Both the position numbers and the translations under genes were made by a program. DNA of 42,492 nt from an uncultured Porphyromonadaceae bacterium (GTDB lineage Bacteria; Bacteroidota; Bacteroidia; Bacteroidales; Muribaculaceae), in assembly GCA_900544305.1 (NCBI GenBank), contig UQUV01000026.1, positions 1 through 42,492 on the forward strand, in the 5' to 3' direction. Positions within the stretch are counted from its first letter, which is position 1, and the number at the start of each line of letters is the position of its first letter. Shown here piece by piece: positions 26,557 through 34,901 of this stretch. The notes under the pieces were generated by a model. That model saw nothing but the letters and a program-made list of their open reading frames with translations. It was not told the origin of the DNA and searched no databases.

Positions 26557-27183
26557 TTATACCAGCAACAGTCCGCGCTCAACGGCCTTCATCAGCAACT
26601 CTGCCATATTGGCGGCACCCAACCGCCGGAAAAGGCGTTTGCGATGGAATTCCACGGTATTCTCGGAAATGAACAGTTCTTCGGCAATATCTTTCGAGCT
26701 CCGTCCTTTTGCAAGGCCTTTCAAAATGCCCAGTTCTCTGTCCGAAGGCACCATTTCCTGCTCGCATGAACGGCAGAACGATTCGAACTGACGGCTGAAA
26801 TAGCAGTCACCTTCGAGCACGGCCTCAACAGCCGAAATCAGTTCACGCACATTGTCGCTCTTCAGCACAATGCCGTCGGCACCGCTTTCCATCAGTTGCT
26901 TGACTACCCACATTTCATCGTGCATCGTGTGATAGATAAAAGCAGCATCGGGCTGTTTCTCCCGCAAAGCCTCCATCAGTTTTACACCCGACATGTCGGG
27001 CAGTTCCACATCCAGCACAAACACCTGAAACGTATGCGTCTGGGCCTTTTTCAATGCCTCCGCTCCGTTGTGGGCCTGTTCCGTTTTCACAGCCGGCATA
27101 GCAGCCGTCAACAATACACTCACACCATGCGATACAATCGGATGGTCGTCCACTACCAATATGCAAGGATTTTCATCCATCAT
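26557..27183 (-). CDS. LuxR/NarL-type response regulator
   Basis: 208-residue two-component regulator. The N-terminal receiver has the acidic pair in VVDDHP, the phospho-acceptor Asp58 in FVLDVELPDMSG, and the conserved Lys in IVLKSDN. The C-terminal LuxR-type helix-turn-helix (about residues 151-208) contains LGILKGLAKGRSSKDIAEELFISENTVEFHRKRLFRRLG, the usual DNA-contact layout. I start at ATG 27183, 2 nt after the kinase stop (ATG 27180 is the alternative); the longer ORF would run back into the kinase gene. As a NarL-type dimer it should bind an inverted repeat. The 16-bp palindrome present three times around this locus is the obvious candidate (inference). Confidence 0.93.
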   Translation of the reverse strand: MMDENPCILVVDDHPIVSHGVSVLLTAAMPAVKTEQAHNGAEALKKAQTHTFQVFVLDVELPDMSGVKLMEALREKQPDAAFIYHTMHDEMWVVKQLMESGADGIVLKSDNVRELISAVEAVLEGDCYFSRQFESFCRSCEQEMVPSDRELGILKGLAKGRSSKDIAEELFISENTVEFHRKRLFRRLGAANMAELLMKAVERGLLLV

Positions 27184-27185
27184 GT

Positions 27186-29246
27186 CTAAACCAGATTTAA
27201 AGTAACTGTCAGTCGGGAACCGTTGTCGTCCAGACGCCATTGGCATTCTGCACCGATACTTCCGGCCCGGTCTTTTATTGTGCGGAGTCCGATTCCTTCT
27301 TTTCCGCTATTCTTTTCGTTCATGCCGTTGTCGCCGATTGTCAGCGACAGACTGCCGTTTTCTTTCTCCAGACGAACCGTGGCAAGCGTGGCATTGGAAT
27401 GTTTCACGACATTCGACATCGCCTCCTGCGTTATCCGATAATACTCATACGCCACCTGCGAAGGAATTTGCGACCAATCCTCGCCCTTTGCTTCAAATTC
27501 CACCCGAAGGGTTTCCGGCACGGCAAGATGTTCCAGATAATCCTCCAGCATTTCCTCCAGGTCGACATTCGAAAACGATGGCGGCATCAGTTCGTGAGAA
27601 ATGTTGCGGAGCGTGGTGCGCGCGTTCCGTATGCGGGCGGCTATCTGCTCCTTGTTGCTGTCGGGCAACGATATTTCCATTCCGATGGCCAGCAGGTCGT
27701 TGCATGCCCCGTCGTGCAGTTCTCTCGCCAGTCGGGCACGTTCGCTTTCCAGACCGTCGATATATTTTTTCGCCAACATGATTTCCATTTTCTGGCGGCG
27801 CAGTTTTCTGCGATAGAGCAACACCAGAACAGCTACGGCAAGCAGAGCGATAATCAAAGTCATGATTACCGTAATGCGCAGCATGGAAGCCTCGTTCTTC
27901 AGTTTTTCTTCTTTCAAACGGACTATCTCGAACTCTTTTTCTTTGGTTTCATAGCGGACGGTAAATTCCGAAAGTTCACGCTCCGCCTTTTGGCTGCGGA
28001 TGCTGTCGGAGGCTTCCGTCGAACGGTTCAGCAAATCGAAAGCCGTGCGGTAATCCCCCATGCTTTTATGGCATAAGGCCATTTCTTTCAGCAACTTGTC
28101 GCGCGGCATCAGCTGATTGCCCCCCGGCGTGTCAAACCGTGTCAGCAATGCTAACGCTTCCTTATAATGTCCGGTCCTGACCAGATAGTCGGCCTTCATT
28201 TCATAAATACCCAGCACACCGGTATTTTCAAGCGGAAGCCCCTGTGAAACTACTTCCCCTTCCTTTATGAAATAGGCTACGGAATCAAGCTGTTCCAGAT
28301 GCAGATACGAGCTGATAAGCATGTTCAGATACTTCAACCGAAGCGGCACACTGCCCGACTCGATAACCGCAGGATATTGGCATCGCACTTCGGAAACGGC
28401 CGCATCATAATCCTCTTTCAGCAACAGCATGGAGGCCTTGTTGGCAATTCCCGAAAGTTTTTCGACGGTTTCACCCGAACGTTCCGCACAGGCTATCGCT
28501 TTTTCAGCAAATGAAATCGATTCGTCAATGCGGTGTTTGTCGCCGTAAAGCACGGACAGATTGTTGTAAAGATAAGCCGTTGTCGCTTCGTCGCCAAAAG
28601 GCAACGCCAACTGCAATCCGTCATTATAGAGAACCATGGCCGAATCGTTCAGCCCCTGACGGCGGTAGGCTATCCCCACATTGCCGCACTGAATAATATA
28701 ACTTGCCGTATCGTGGGTTTCCTTCAAAAGTTTTAAGGACTCTTTTCCATAATCCACCGCCTTTTTCATATTTCCTTCCGACAGCTCGGCAACCAGCAGT
28801 TCTCCATAGAGCTGGCCTCGCAGATTAGGCAATTTGGCAGCCACTTCAATTCCCTCGAGCGCATAGCGGCGGACAGAATCTGACTCCTGCATCATATTTG
28901 CAAACTGAGCACTGACGAGCAGCACTTTCCCATAGTTTTCGACATCGTCACTTTTCCGATAGTATTCCCGCGACTGTTTCAAATAATAGCCGATGCTGTC
29001 GCCCGTTCCACGTGACAGGTCGAAACAGGATTTTTGGTAATAGTATTCACCGATAACAGAATTGTCGTCACACGTTCTGACAAGTTCACCGGCCTGCTTC
29101 ATGGCATCAGGCCAGACCGACGTAGTATCACCTGCATTATAGCAGTCATCACAAAGCTTCAACACTTGCCGAATATTCTCCGTTTTTTCAGAACAGCCGA
29201 CTATTAACAACAATGATATTAGAGCAAACAAATATGATATTTTCAT
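27186..29246 (-). CDS. TPR-containing sensor histidine kinase (HisKA_3)
   Basis: 686-residue two-component sensor. The N-terminus has a lipobox-like signal (LIVGC, Cys18), so the sensor region may be lipid-anchored. Residues about 60-420 are tetratricopeptide-type helices (SYIIQCGNVGIAYRRQGLNDSAM, ATTAYLYNNLSVLYGDKHRIDESISFAEKAI). A coiled segment precedes one membrane helix (about 458-477). The HisKA_3 dimerisation helix has the phospho-acceptor His511 in ARELHDGACNDLL. The ATPase domain has an N-box (EAMSNVVKHSN), DNG and a GIGL loop. It is co-transcribed with the adjacent LuxR-type regulator. The TPR domain probably binds a periplasmic peptide or protein partner; the signal is unknown. Operator copy 3 lies upstream, which suggests autoregulation. 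Confidence 0.9.
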   Translation of the reverse strand: MKISYLFALISLLLIVGCSEKTENIRQVLKLCDDCYNAGDTTSVWPDAMKQAGELVRTCDDNSVIGEYYYQKSCFDLSRGTGDSIGYYLKQSREYYRKSDDVENYGKVLLVSAQFANMMQESDSVRRYALEGIEVAAKLPNLRGQLYGELLVAELSEGNMKKAVDYGKESLKLLKETHDTASYIIQCGNVGIAYRRQGLNDSAMVLYNDGLQLALPFGDEATTAYLYNNLSVLYGDKHRIDESISFAEKAIACAERSGETVEKLSGIANKASMLLLKEDYDAAVSEVRCQYPAVIESGSVPLRLKYLNMLISSYLHLEQLDSVAYFIKEGEVVSQGLPLENTGVLGIYEMKADYLVRTGHYKEALALLTRFDTPGGNQLMPRDKLLKEMALCHKSMGDYRTAFDLLNRSTEASDSIRSQKAERELSEFTVRYETKEKEFEIVRLKEEKLKNEASMLRITVIMTLIIALLAVAVLVLLYRRKLRRQKMEIMLAKKYIDGLESERARLARELHDGACNDLLAIGMEISLPDSNKEQIAARIRNARTTLRNISHELMPPSFSNVDLEEMLEDYLEHLAVPETLRVEFEAKGEDWSQIPSQVAYEYYRITQEAMSNVVKHSNATLATVRLEKENGSLSLTIGDNGMNEKNSGKEGIGLRTIKDRAGSIGAECQWRLDDNGSRLTVTLNLV

Positions 29247-29269
29247 AGAGATTTCAATATATACCTCTG

Positions 29270-29277
29270 TAAAGGTA
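29270..29277 (-). promoter_or_regulatory. Promoter -7 element of the kinase/regulator operon
   Basis: Minus-strand TACCTTTA (plus TAAAGGTA), one mismatch from TAnnTTTG. No -33 TTTG at the usual 20 nt (ATTG at 22 nt). The leader is about 20-25 nt. The weak -33 is consistent with an activated promoter. Confidence 0.5.
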
Positions 29278-29337
29278 GAACTTAATTACAAAATTTTCCC
29301 AATCTTTTGACATATATATTTGTCTAAATCAGTGCAA

Positions 29338-29353
29338 CTACGGATTTCCGTAG
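29338..29353. promoter_or_regulatory. Palindromic operator, copy 3
   Basis: CTACGGATTTCCGTAG, identical to copies 1 and 2. Its centre (29345.5) is 68.5 nt from the near edge of the kinase-operon -7 box, the same distance as copy 1. An additional inverted repeat, ATTTGTCT (29318-29325) with AGACAAAT (29352-29359), is found only here. The site is in the divergent gap with lpxB. Confidence 0.75.
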
Positions 29354-29474
29354 ACAAATCAGAAGTTATAACAACCAAATTGTCAAAAAACGACCCTACA
29401 CATGCCAATAGCGCAACTATTCTTATGTTCCTCACCGGCCTCATGACTCCTTGCTGCGGGTTATTTTCTGCCTG

Positions 29475-29506
29475 TTAGGTTATTCGGCAAAGTTTGTTTA
29501 CCTTTG
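29475..29506 (+). promoter_or_regulatory. Promoter of lpxB
   Basis: -7 TACCTTTG (29499-29506) is perfect. TTAG at 29475-29478, 20 nt upstream, matches the -33 TTTG at three of four bases. The leader to ATG 29535 is about 22 nt. Confidence 0.7.
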
Positions 29507-29534
29507 TCGGGTACACCAATTTGAATTTACGTTT

Positions 29535-30692
29535 ATGAAATATTTCCTCATTGCCGGCGAGGCATCCGGCGACATCCATGCAGGAAGACTTGTCAGGGCG
29601 TTGCGCCAGCAGGACCCGAATGCGGAATTTGCCTATCTTGGAGGCGACTATATGCAGGAGGCTTCGGGCGTTCCCCCCGTTATCCACTATAAGAACATGG
29701 CATTTATGGCCTTCTCGGAAGTGCTCCGCCATCTGCCTGAAATTTTGGGCAACATGAAACGGGCGAAGGAAGCTGTCAGCCAGTTCCGTCCGGACGCACT
29801 GATTCTTATCGACTATCCTTCGTTCAATCTGAAAATTGCCAAATATGCCCATTCGCTCGGCATACCTGTCTACTACTATATTTCACCAAAAATATGGGCG
29901 TGGAAGGAATACCGCGTCAAGGATATCAAGAAATATGTGCGCAAGGTGTATTCCATCCTGCCGTTTGAAACGGCGTTCTATGCCCGTCACAACTATCAGG
30001 TGGACTACACGGGAAACCCGACGGTCAACGAAATTGCCGAAGCACGGCGTACGATGCCCGACAACGCCACCTTCCGCACAAACAACGGCATTGCCGACCC
30101 TCGTCCGCTGGTGGCATTGCTGCCGGGTTCGCGTCTGGGCGAGATTCGCAACAACCTGCCGCTGATGTATAAGGCGGTGAAACGCTGCCCGTCGCACTAT
30201 CCGGTCATAGCCGGCGCGCCGAACATCGACAAGGAATTTTATGCCAAAACGTTGGCCGACAACGGCATTGCCGACCGCCCGCTGCTGATTTACGGCAACA
30301 CGTTCGAACTGCTGGCTAATGCCGACGCGGCACTGGTCACTTCGGGAACGGCAACACTCGAGGCCGCCATCATCGGCACTCCGCAAGTGGTATGCTACCG
30401 TGCCAACGGCTCGAAGCTGTCCTACAAGCTGTTCGAACACATTCTGAAAGTGCCGTTCGTGTCGCTGCCGAACCTGATTGCCGACAAAAAAGTAGTAACC
30501 GAACTGCTGGTACACCTCTGCACGGAAGACAGCATCTACCGCGAACTGCAACCCCTGCTTTCCGACACGGCTGAACGCCGCACCATGAAAGAGGGCTACG
30601 AACTCATCCACCAACGTCTCGGCACCAACGACAGCGCGGAAACAACAGCCGCTTGCCTGATTGCCGACTTACAGCAACTCAAACGCAACTAA
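29535..30692 (+). CDS. lpxB: Lipid-A-disaccharide synthase
   Basis: GT19 glycosyltransferase on the inner face of the cytoplasmic membrane. It joins UDP-2,3-diacylglucosamine and lipid X into the lipid A disaccharide. The 385 residues start MKYFLIAGEASGDIHAGRLV, the N-terminal family signature with the GEASGD loop. Then come FMAFSEVLRHLP, DYPSFNLKIAKYAHSLGIPVYYYISPKIWAWKEYR, the donor-domain LLPGSRLGEI, and SGTATLEAAIIGTPQVVCYR. Length is typical. I chose ATG 29535 because the 28 residues further upstream would lie across the promoter. The next gene starts at the base directly after its stop codon, so the two are co-transcribed. Confidence 0.95.
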   Translation: MKYFLIAGEASGDIHAGRLVRALRQQDPNAEFAYLGGDYMQEASGVPPVIHYKNMAFMAFSEVLRHLPEILGNMKRAKEAVSQFRPDALILIDYPSFNLKIAKYAHSLGIPVYYYISPKIWAWKEYRVKDIKKYVRKVYSILPFETAFYARHNYQVDYTGNPTVNEIAEARRTMPDNATFRTNNGIADPRPLVALLPGSRLGEIRNNLPLMYKAVKRCPSHYPVIAGAPNIDKEFYAKTLADNGIADRPLLIYGNTFELLANADAALVTSGTATLEAAIIGTPQVVCYRANGSKLSYKLFEHILKVPFVSLPNLIADKKVVTELLVHLCTEDSIYRELQPLLSDTAERRTMKEGYELIHQRLGTNDSAETTAACLIADLQQLKRN

Positions 30693-32474
30693 ATGACACC
30701 CAACGAATTCTATACGTCCACCCTCGCGGAATGTGGCACTACGCTGAAAAGGCTCGGACGCCGCTCGCTGACGGTGGCCATGCTCCGTCTGGCAGTGTTT
30801 GCGGCAACGGTCGCAGCCATTGTCATGCTTTGGCATTCTACAGCCGCCGTGGCTGCCTGCTTCGTCGCAGGGCTGATAGTTTTTCTTTACCTGGCAAAAT
30901 TCAGCAACCGTCTTGCGGCTGCCAAACAGATAGAGGAAGCAAAAATACTCTGGGCGCAGAACCACATCGACCGTCTGCAACTGAAACTCGACAAACTGCC
31001 AAAAGGCGAACAACACGCCGACGCGAACCACGACTACACGTTTGACATCGACGTGTTCGGCAGCAAAAGCCTGTTCTCGCTCCTCGACTCTACGGCTACG
31101 CCCTACGGCAGCGAGCAGCTCGCCGCATGGCTGAAAAATCCGAAAGAAACCGCAGCCGACACCGTACTGCGGCAGGAGGCCGTCAGGGAACTGGCCGCCA
31201 AAAATGCCTTCCGCCTGAAAATGGCATCGGCCGGTACGGTAGCGACCAACGAAATGGCGGAATGCAAGAAGGTGTCCGACGAAGTGCCCGACTTCTCGGT
31301 GAACGGCATTCAGAAAGCAGCCATTGCCGTTATTCCCTACATCTATGTGATATTGTTCACGCTAATGGCGTTCGACATCGTTCCGGGGCTGCTGATTTTC
31401 AACGTGTTCCTGCTTACGCTGATTTTGGGATCGCTTCAGGCAAAACGCGTGGGAAGGCTGCACGAATGGATTACGCGAAAAGTGGCTACCGTCACCTGTT
31501 GTGCCGACATTTTCAAGACCATCGAAGAGGAAGAATTTTCCTCCACCGTATTGCAACAGTTACAACGCAACATGGGCAGCGACCGGGGCAACGCTTCGGA
31601 ACTGTCAAGACGGCTGGCTCGCTATATCAACAACCTCGACCAGCGCTACAACGTGTTCGGCTACGCCATCATGAACGGATTCCTGCTTTGGGACTGGCGG
31701 CAACTGAACAACATTGACCGCTGGATGAAAGCCAACGGCAAGCATCTGGACGACTGGAAAAACGCCATTGCCGAATACGACGCTTTCTGCGCTTTGGCCT
31801 CGTTTACGTTCAACAATCCCGGCTACACCTTCCCGACACTTGACATGACGGGCAAGGTGGTGATGGAAGCCAAACAGGCAGGACATCCACTGATTCCGTC
31901 CGACCGCTGCGTATGCAACGACATCCACTGTCTGTCGGAAGGGTCGTTCTTTGTCGTCACGGGAGCCAACATGGCCGGAAAGAGCACCTATCTGCGCACC
32001 GTAGCCGTCAACTATCTGCTGGCGCTCGTCGGCGCACCAGTTTTTGCTGCGGAAATGACCTTCTCTCCCGCAACTCTCTACACCGGTCTGCGCACGTCCG
32101 ACTCGCTGAGCGACGGTGCCTCCTATTTCTTTGCCGAGCTGTCGCGCCTGCAAAAGATGGTAAAACGGGCGGAAGCAGGCGAACGGATGTTTGTGATTCT
32201 CGACGAAATCCTGCGCGGTACGAATTCGGTCGACAAGCAAAAAGGCTCGCTCGGACTGGTCAGCAAGCTCGTTCGACTCTCCGTCACCGGCATTATTGCC
32301 ACCCACGACCTTGCGCTCGGCAGCCTGGCGGACTCCTTCCCCGGCAAAGTGAGCAACTACCGGTTCGAAGCCGAAATCGACGGCAGCCGCCTCACCTTCT
32401 CCTACCGTCTCCTCCCCGGCATCGCCCAAAACACCAACGCCTATTTCCTCATGCAAACCATGGGAATCATTTAA
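30693..32474 (+). CDS. Membrane-anchored MutS-like ATPase
   Basis: 593-residue protein in which a MutS-type ATPase is joined to membrane segments. Two hydrophobic helices lie near residues 26-68 and two more near 210-250. A MutS core (clamp/lever-like helices) follows. The C-terminal ABC-type domain has Walker A TGANMAGKST (about 424-433), the signature region SLSDGASYFFAELSRL, Walker B FVILDEILRGTNS, and the TIATHD-like switch as GIIATHDLAL. It lacks the N-terminal mismatch-binding domain of MutS1, so mismatch repair in the usual sense is unlikely. Such MutS-related membrane proteins are known in Bacteroidota but their role is unclear to me. It is directly downstream of lpxB (0 nt gap). Confidence 0.85.
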   Translation: MTPNEFYTSTLAECGTTLKRLGRRSLTVAMLRLAVFAATVAAIVMLWHSTAAVAACFVAGLIVFLYLAKFSNRLAAAKQIEEAKILWAQNHIDRLQLKLDKLPKGEQHADANHDYTFDIDVFGSKSLFSLLDSTATPYGSEQLAAWLKNPKETAADTVLRQEAVRELAAKNAFRLKMASAGTVATNEMAECKKVSDEVPDFSVNGIQKAAIAVIPYIYVILFTLMAFDIVPGLLIFNVFLLTLILGSLQAKRVGRLHEWITRKVATVTCCADIFKTIEEEEFSSTVLQQLQRNMGSDRGNASELSRRLARYINNLDQRYNVFGYAIMNGFLLWDWRQLNNIDRWMKANGKHLDDWKNAIAEYDAFCALASFTFNNPGYTFPTLDMTGKVVMEAKQAGHPLIPSDRCVCNDIHCLSEGSFFVVTGANMAGKSTYLRTVAVNYLLALVGAPVFAAEMTFSPATLYTGLRTSDSLSDGASYFFAELSRLQKMVKRAEAGERMFVILDEILRGTNSVDKQKGSLGLVSKLVRLSVTGIIATHDLALGSLADSFPGKVSNYRFEAEIDGSRLTFSYRLLPGIAQNTNAYFLMQTMGII

Positions 32475-32543
32475 TAAAAGATAACAGCATCTTATTTTTC
32501 AAAACTTTTTACAGCAAATTGCTTGCAATTTGAAATTATTTAT

Positions 32544-32551
32544 TACTTTTG
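32544..32551 (+). promoter_or_regulatory. Promoter -7 element of the his operon
   Basis: TACTTTTG matches TAnnTTTG exactly. A weak -33 (TTGC, 32519-32522, or CTTG, 32522-32525) lies about 18-21 nt upstream. Transcription from here would begin about 10 nt before the leader peptide ATG. Confidence 0.65.
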
Positions 32552-32568
32552 CATCACAAACATCAATT

Positions 32569-32625
32569 ATGAAGAAACAAATGTTCGCATATCATCATCA
32601 TTTGCACTTCCCTCCCGCGAGGTAA
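32569..32625 (+). CDS. hisL: his operon leader peptide
   Basis: An 18-codon ORF reads MKKQMFAYHHHLHFPPAR then TAA. Four of its residues are histidine, three in a row plus one (CAT CAT CAT TTG CAC). It starts about 18 nt after the -7 box, and a strong terminator hairpin follows it by about 40 nt, ahead of hisG. This is the layout of a transcription-attenuation leader: scarce charged tRNA-His would stall the ribosome on the His codons and prevent the terminator from forming. The function is inferred from this layout; the ORF itself is directly visible. I use hisL by analogy with enterobacteria; the sequence is not homologous in detail. Confidence 0.88.
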   Translation: MKKQMFAYHHHLHFPPAR

Positions 32626-32661
32626 GCCAAATGTTGTATGCGCTAATTTGCAGAAATATTC

Positions 32662-32698
32662 AAAAGCCGGCTATCCTCGTTGAAAGCCGGCTTTTTTT
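32662..32698 (+). terminator. his attenuator terminator
   Basis: Stem AAAAGCCGGC/GCCGGCTTTT (GCCGGC at 32666-32671 and 32686-32691) with a 14-nt loop and a run of seven T, located between the leader peptide and hisG. A possible competing pairing is CGAGG at the leader stop codon (32618-32622) with CCTCG inside the terminator loop (32675-32679). The leader end can also fold on itself (CCTC/GAGG, 32611-32622). Confidence 0.85.
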
Positions 32699-32739
32699 GT
32701 TTTCATTCCTGAATAATCAAATCAAAAAATCATAACGCT

Positions 32740-33591
32740 ATGCTTAGAATTGCTGTTCAATCGAAAGGCCGTCTGTACGACGAAACCATGGAGATGCTCT
32801 CGGAAGCGGGCATCAAACTTTCGGCAGTGAAACGCTCGCTGCTTGTACCCTCACGCAACTTTCCGGTGGAGATTCTCTACCTGCGCGACGACGATATTCC
32901 CGATGCCGTGGCTACGGGAACGGCCGATGTCGGCATTGTGGGCTACAATGAGGTTTTGGAAAAGCAGCGCGACGTAAAGGTATTGAAACGTCTGGGCTTC
33001 AGCCGCTGCCGTCTGTCACTGGCAGTGCCCAATAAGGAAAACTACACAGGTTTGGATTGGTTCAACGGGAAAAAGGTGGCAACATCCTACCCCGTCATCC
33101 TGCGACGCTTTTTTGAAGAAAAAGGCATCAATGCCGACCTGCACGAAATCAGCGGTTCGGTGGAAATTGCCCCGAACATCGGACTTGCCAACGCCATTTT
33201 CGACATCGTTTCGTCGGGGAGCACACTGGTGAGCAACAATCTGACGGAAGTGGAAAGGGTTATCGAGTCGGAAGCGGTGCTGATTGGCGGAAAGCCGCTG
33301 TCGACGGAAAAGCAGGAGGTGCTCGACGAACTGATTTTCCGCATTGAGGCCGTGAAAGCCGCCGCCGACAAGAAATACGTGCTGATGAACGTGCCGCGCC
33401 GACAGCTTGACGAAGTAATCGCCATCCTGCCGGGCATCAAGAGCCCGACGGTTCTGCCGTTGGCTGATTCGGAATGGTGCTCCGTACACACGGTAGTGGA
33501 AGAAAAGCGTTTTTGGGAAATCATCAACCGTCTGAAAGCCGCCGGAGCAGAAGGCATTCTGGTGCTGGACATCAAAAAAATGGTCATGTAG
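32740..33591 (+). CDS. hisG: ATP phosphoribosyltransferase (long form)
   Basis: First enzyme of histidine synthesis, joining ATP and PRPP. The 283 residues begin MLRIAVQSKGRLYDETMEML and contain the family signature blocks DDIPDAVATGTADVGIVGYNEV, RCRLSLAVP, KVATSYP, and SGSVEIAPNIGLANAIFDIVSSGSTLVSNNL at the PRPP site. The C-terminal ACT-like regulatory domain (about 210-283, ending AAGAEGILVLDIKKMVM) marks the long, homohexameric form, which is inhibited by histidine and needs no HisZ. It is the first structural gene after the attenuator. hisD starts 2 nt after its stop. Confidence 0.96.
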   Translation: MLRIAVQSKGRLYDETMEMLSEAGIKLSAVKRSLLVPSRNFPVEILYLRDDDIPDAVATGTADVGIVGYNEVLEKQRDVKVLKRLGFSRCRLSLAVPNKENYTGLDWFNGKKVATSYPVILRRFFEEKGINADLHEISGSVEIAPNIGLANAIFDIVSSGSTLVSNNLTEVERVIESEAVLIGGKPLSTEKQEVLDELIFRIEAVKAAADKKYVLMNVPRRQLDEVIAILPGIKSPTVLPLADSEWCSVHTVVEEKRFWEIINRLKAAGAEGILVLDIKKMVM

Positions 33592-33593
33592 CT

Positions 33594-34901
33594 ATGGAAG
33601 GAACACTCGACACGATACTTTATCCCGAACGGGAAGCATGGCCGCGGCTGATGCAACGGGGCATCACCGACACTTCGGCCGTACGCGAAACGGTGGCAGC
33701 CGTACTCGCCGACGTGCGCCGACGGGGCGACCAGGCGTTGCTGGAATATGAAGAACGCTTCGACGGCGTAACGCTCACGTCGCTGCGCGTCAGTGAGGCA
33801 GAAATGGCGGAAGCCGAAAGCCTTGTAGGCGAACCGCTGAAAGAAGCACTTGCCGTGGCAGCCGCAAACATCCGCCGCTTCCACGAGGCACAACGCATGC
33901 AACCGATTTCGGTAGTGACCACCGGGGGCGTTACCTGTAGCCAACGGGCAGTGCCTATTCAAAAAGTCGGGCTGTATGTGCCGGGCGGAACGGCTCCGCT
34001 GTTTTCCACGGTGCTGATGCTCGCCATTCCGGCAAAAATTGCAGGTTGCCGTCAGATTGTGCTCTGCACGCCTCCCGACCGGCAGGGAAAAATCCACCCC
34101 GCCATCCTATACGCCGCCCGAATGGCAGGCGTGACGGAAATCTATAAAATAGGAGGCTCGCAGGCTATAGCGGCCATGGCCTACGGCACGGAAACGGTGC
34201 CGCGTGTCTACAAGATTTTCGGTCCGGGCAACCGTTTTGTGATGGAAGCAAAGCAACAGGCAAGCGTGCAGAATGTGGCCATCGACATGCCTGCCGGACC
34301 ATCGGAAGTAATGATTATTGCCGACGGGGAGGCCAACCCCACATTCGTGGCGGCCGACTTTCTGTCGCAGGCGGAACACGGAGCCGACAGCCAGTCGATT
34401 CTGCTGACCACCGACCGCACATTGGCCGAAAAAGTGGCCGACGAAACGGAACGCCTGCTCACCGCCCTGCCCCGACGTGACCTCATCCGCCGCTCGCTGT
34501 CGCACAGCCGCATCATCGTGCTTGCCAACGAGGACGAAATGATGGACTTCGCCAACGAATATGCACCGGAACACCTGATTATCAACCACAAGGAAGCCGA
34601 CCGGCTGGCGAAGTGTGTGGAAAACGCGGGGAGCGTGTTCCTCGGAGCCTATGCCTGTGAAAGTGCGGGCGACTACGCTTCGGGCACGAACCACACACTA
34701 CCCACGAGCGGCTACGCTCATGCCTACAGCGGCGTGAACCTCGACAGTTTCATGAAGAAAATCACGTTCCAGACACTGTCGGAGGAAGGCATCGCCAATC
34801 TCGGCCCCGTCATCGAAACGCTCGCCGAAAACGAAGAACTGCTGGCACACAAACTGGCAGCCACCGTACGTATCAACGCCATAAAGAAGAAAAAGCTATG
34901 A
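33594..34901 (+). CDS. hisD: Histidinol dehydrogenase
   Basis: Last two steps of histidine synthesis, oxidising L-histidinol to L-histidine with two NAD and a zinc ion. The 435 residues show the family blocks PIQKVGLYVPGGTAPLFSTVLMLAIPA, IGGSQAIAAMAYGTE, KIFGPGNRFVMEAKQQ, IDMPAGPSEVMIIAD, SQAEHGADSQSILLTT, the catalytic region NEYAPEHLII, and GTNHTLPTSGYAHAYSGVNLDSF. I place the start at ATG 33594; an upstream in-frame ATG lies inside hisG. Its stop overlaps the hisC start by 4 nt (ATGA), so translation is coupled. Confidence 0.96.
   Translation: MEGTLDTILYPEREAWPRLMQRGITDTSAVRETVAAVLADVRRRGDQALLEYEERFDGVTLTSLRVSEAEMAEAESLVGEPLKEALAVAAANIRRFHEAQRMQPISVVTTGGVTCSQRAVPIQKVGLYVPGGTAPLFSTVLMLAIPAKIAGCRQIVLCTPPDRQGKIHPAILYAARMAGVTEIYKIGGSQAIAAMAYGTETVPRVYKIFGPGNRFVMEAKQQASVQNVAIDMPAGPSEVMIIADGEANPTFVAADFLSQAEHGADSQSILLTTDRTLAEKVADETERLLTALPRRDLIRRSLSHSRIIVLANEDEMMDFANEYAPEHLIINHKEADRLAKCVENAGSVFLGAYACESAGDYASGTNHTLPTSGYAHAYSGVNLDSFMKKITFQTLSEEGIANLGPVIETLAENEELLAHKLAATVRINAIKKKKL

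Noticed and set aside
31605..32456. 283-codon minus-strand frame opposite the MutS-like gene, and a similar frame at 35901-36965 opposite hisB
   Set aside because: Both mirror well-supported genes in GC-richer sequence where antisense stops are rare, and they contain no recognisable family motif.
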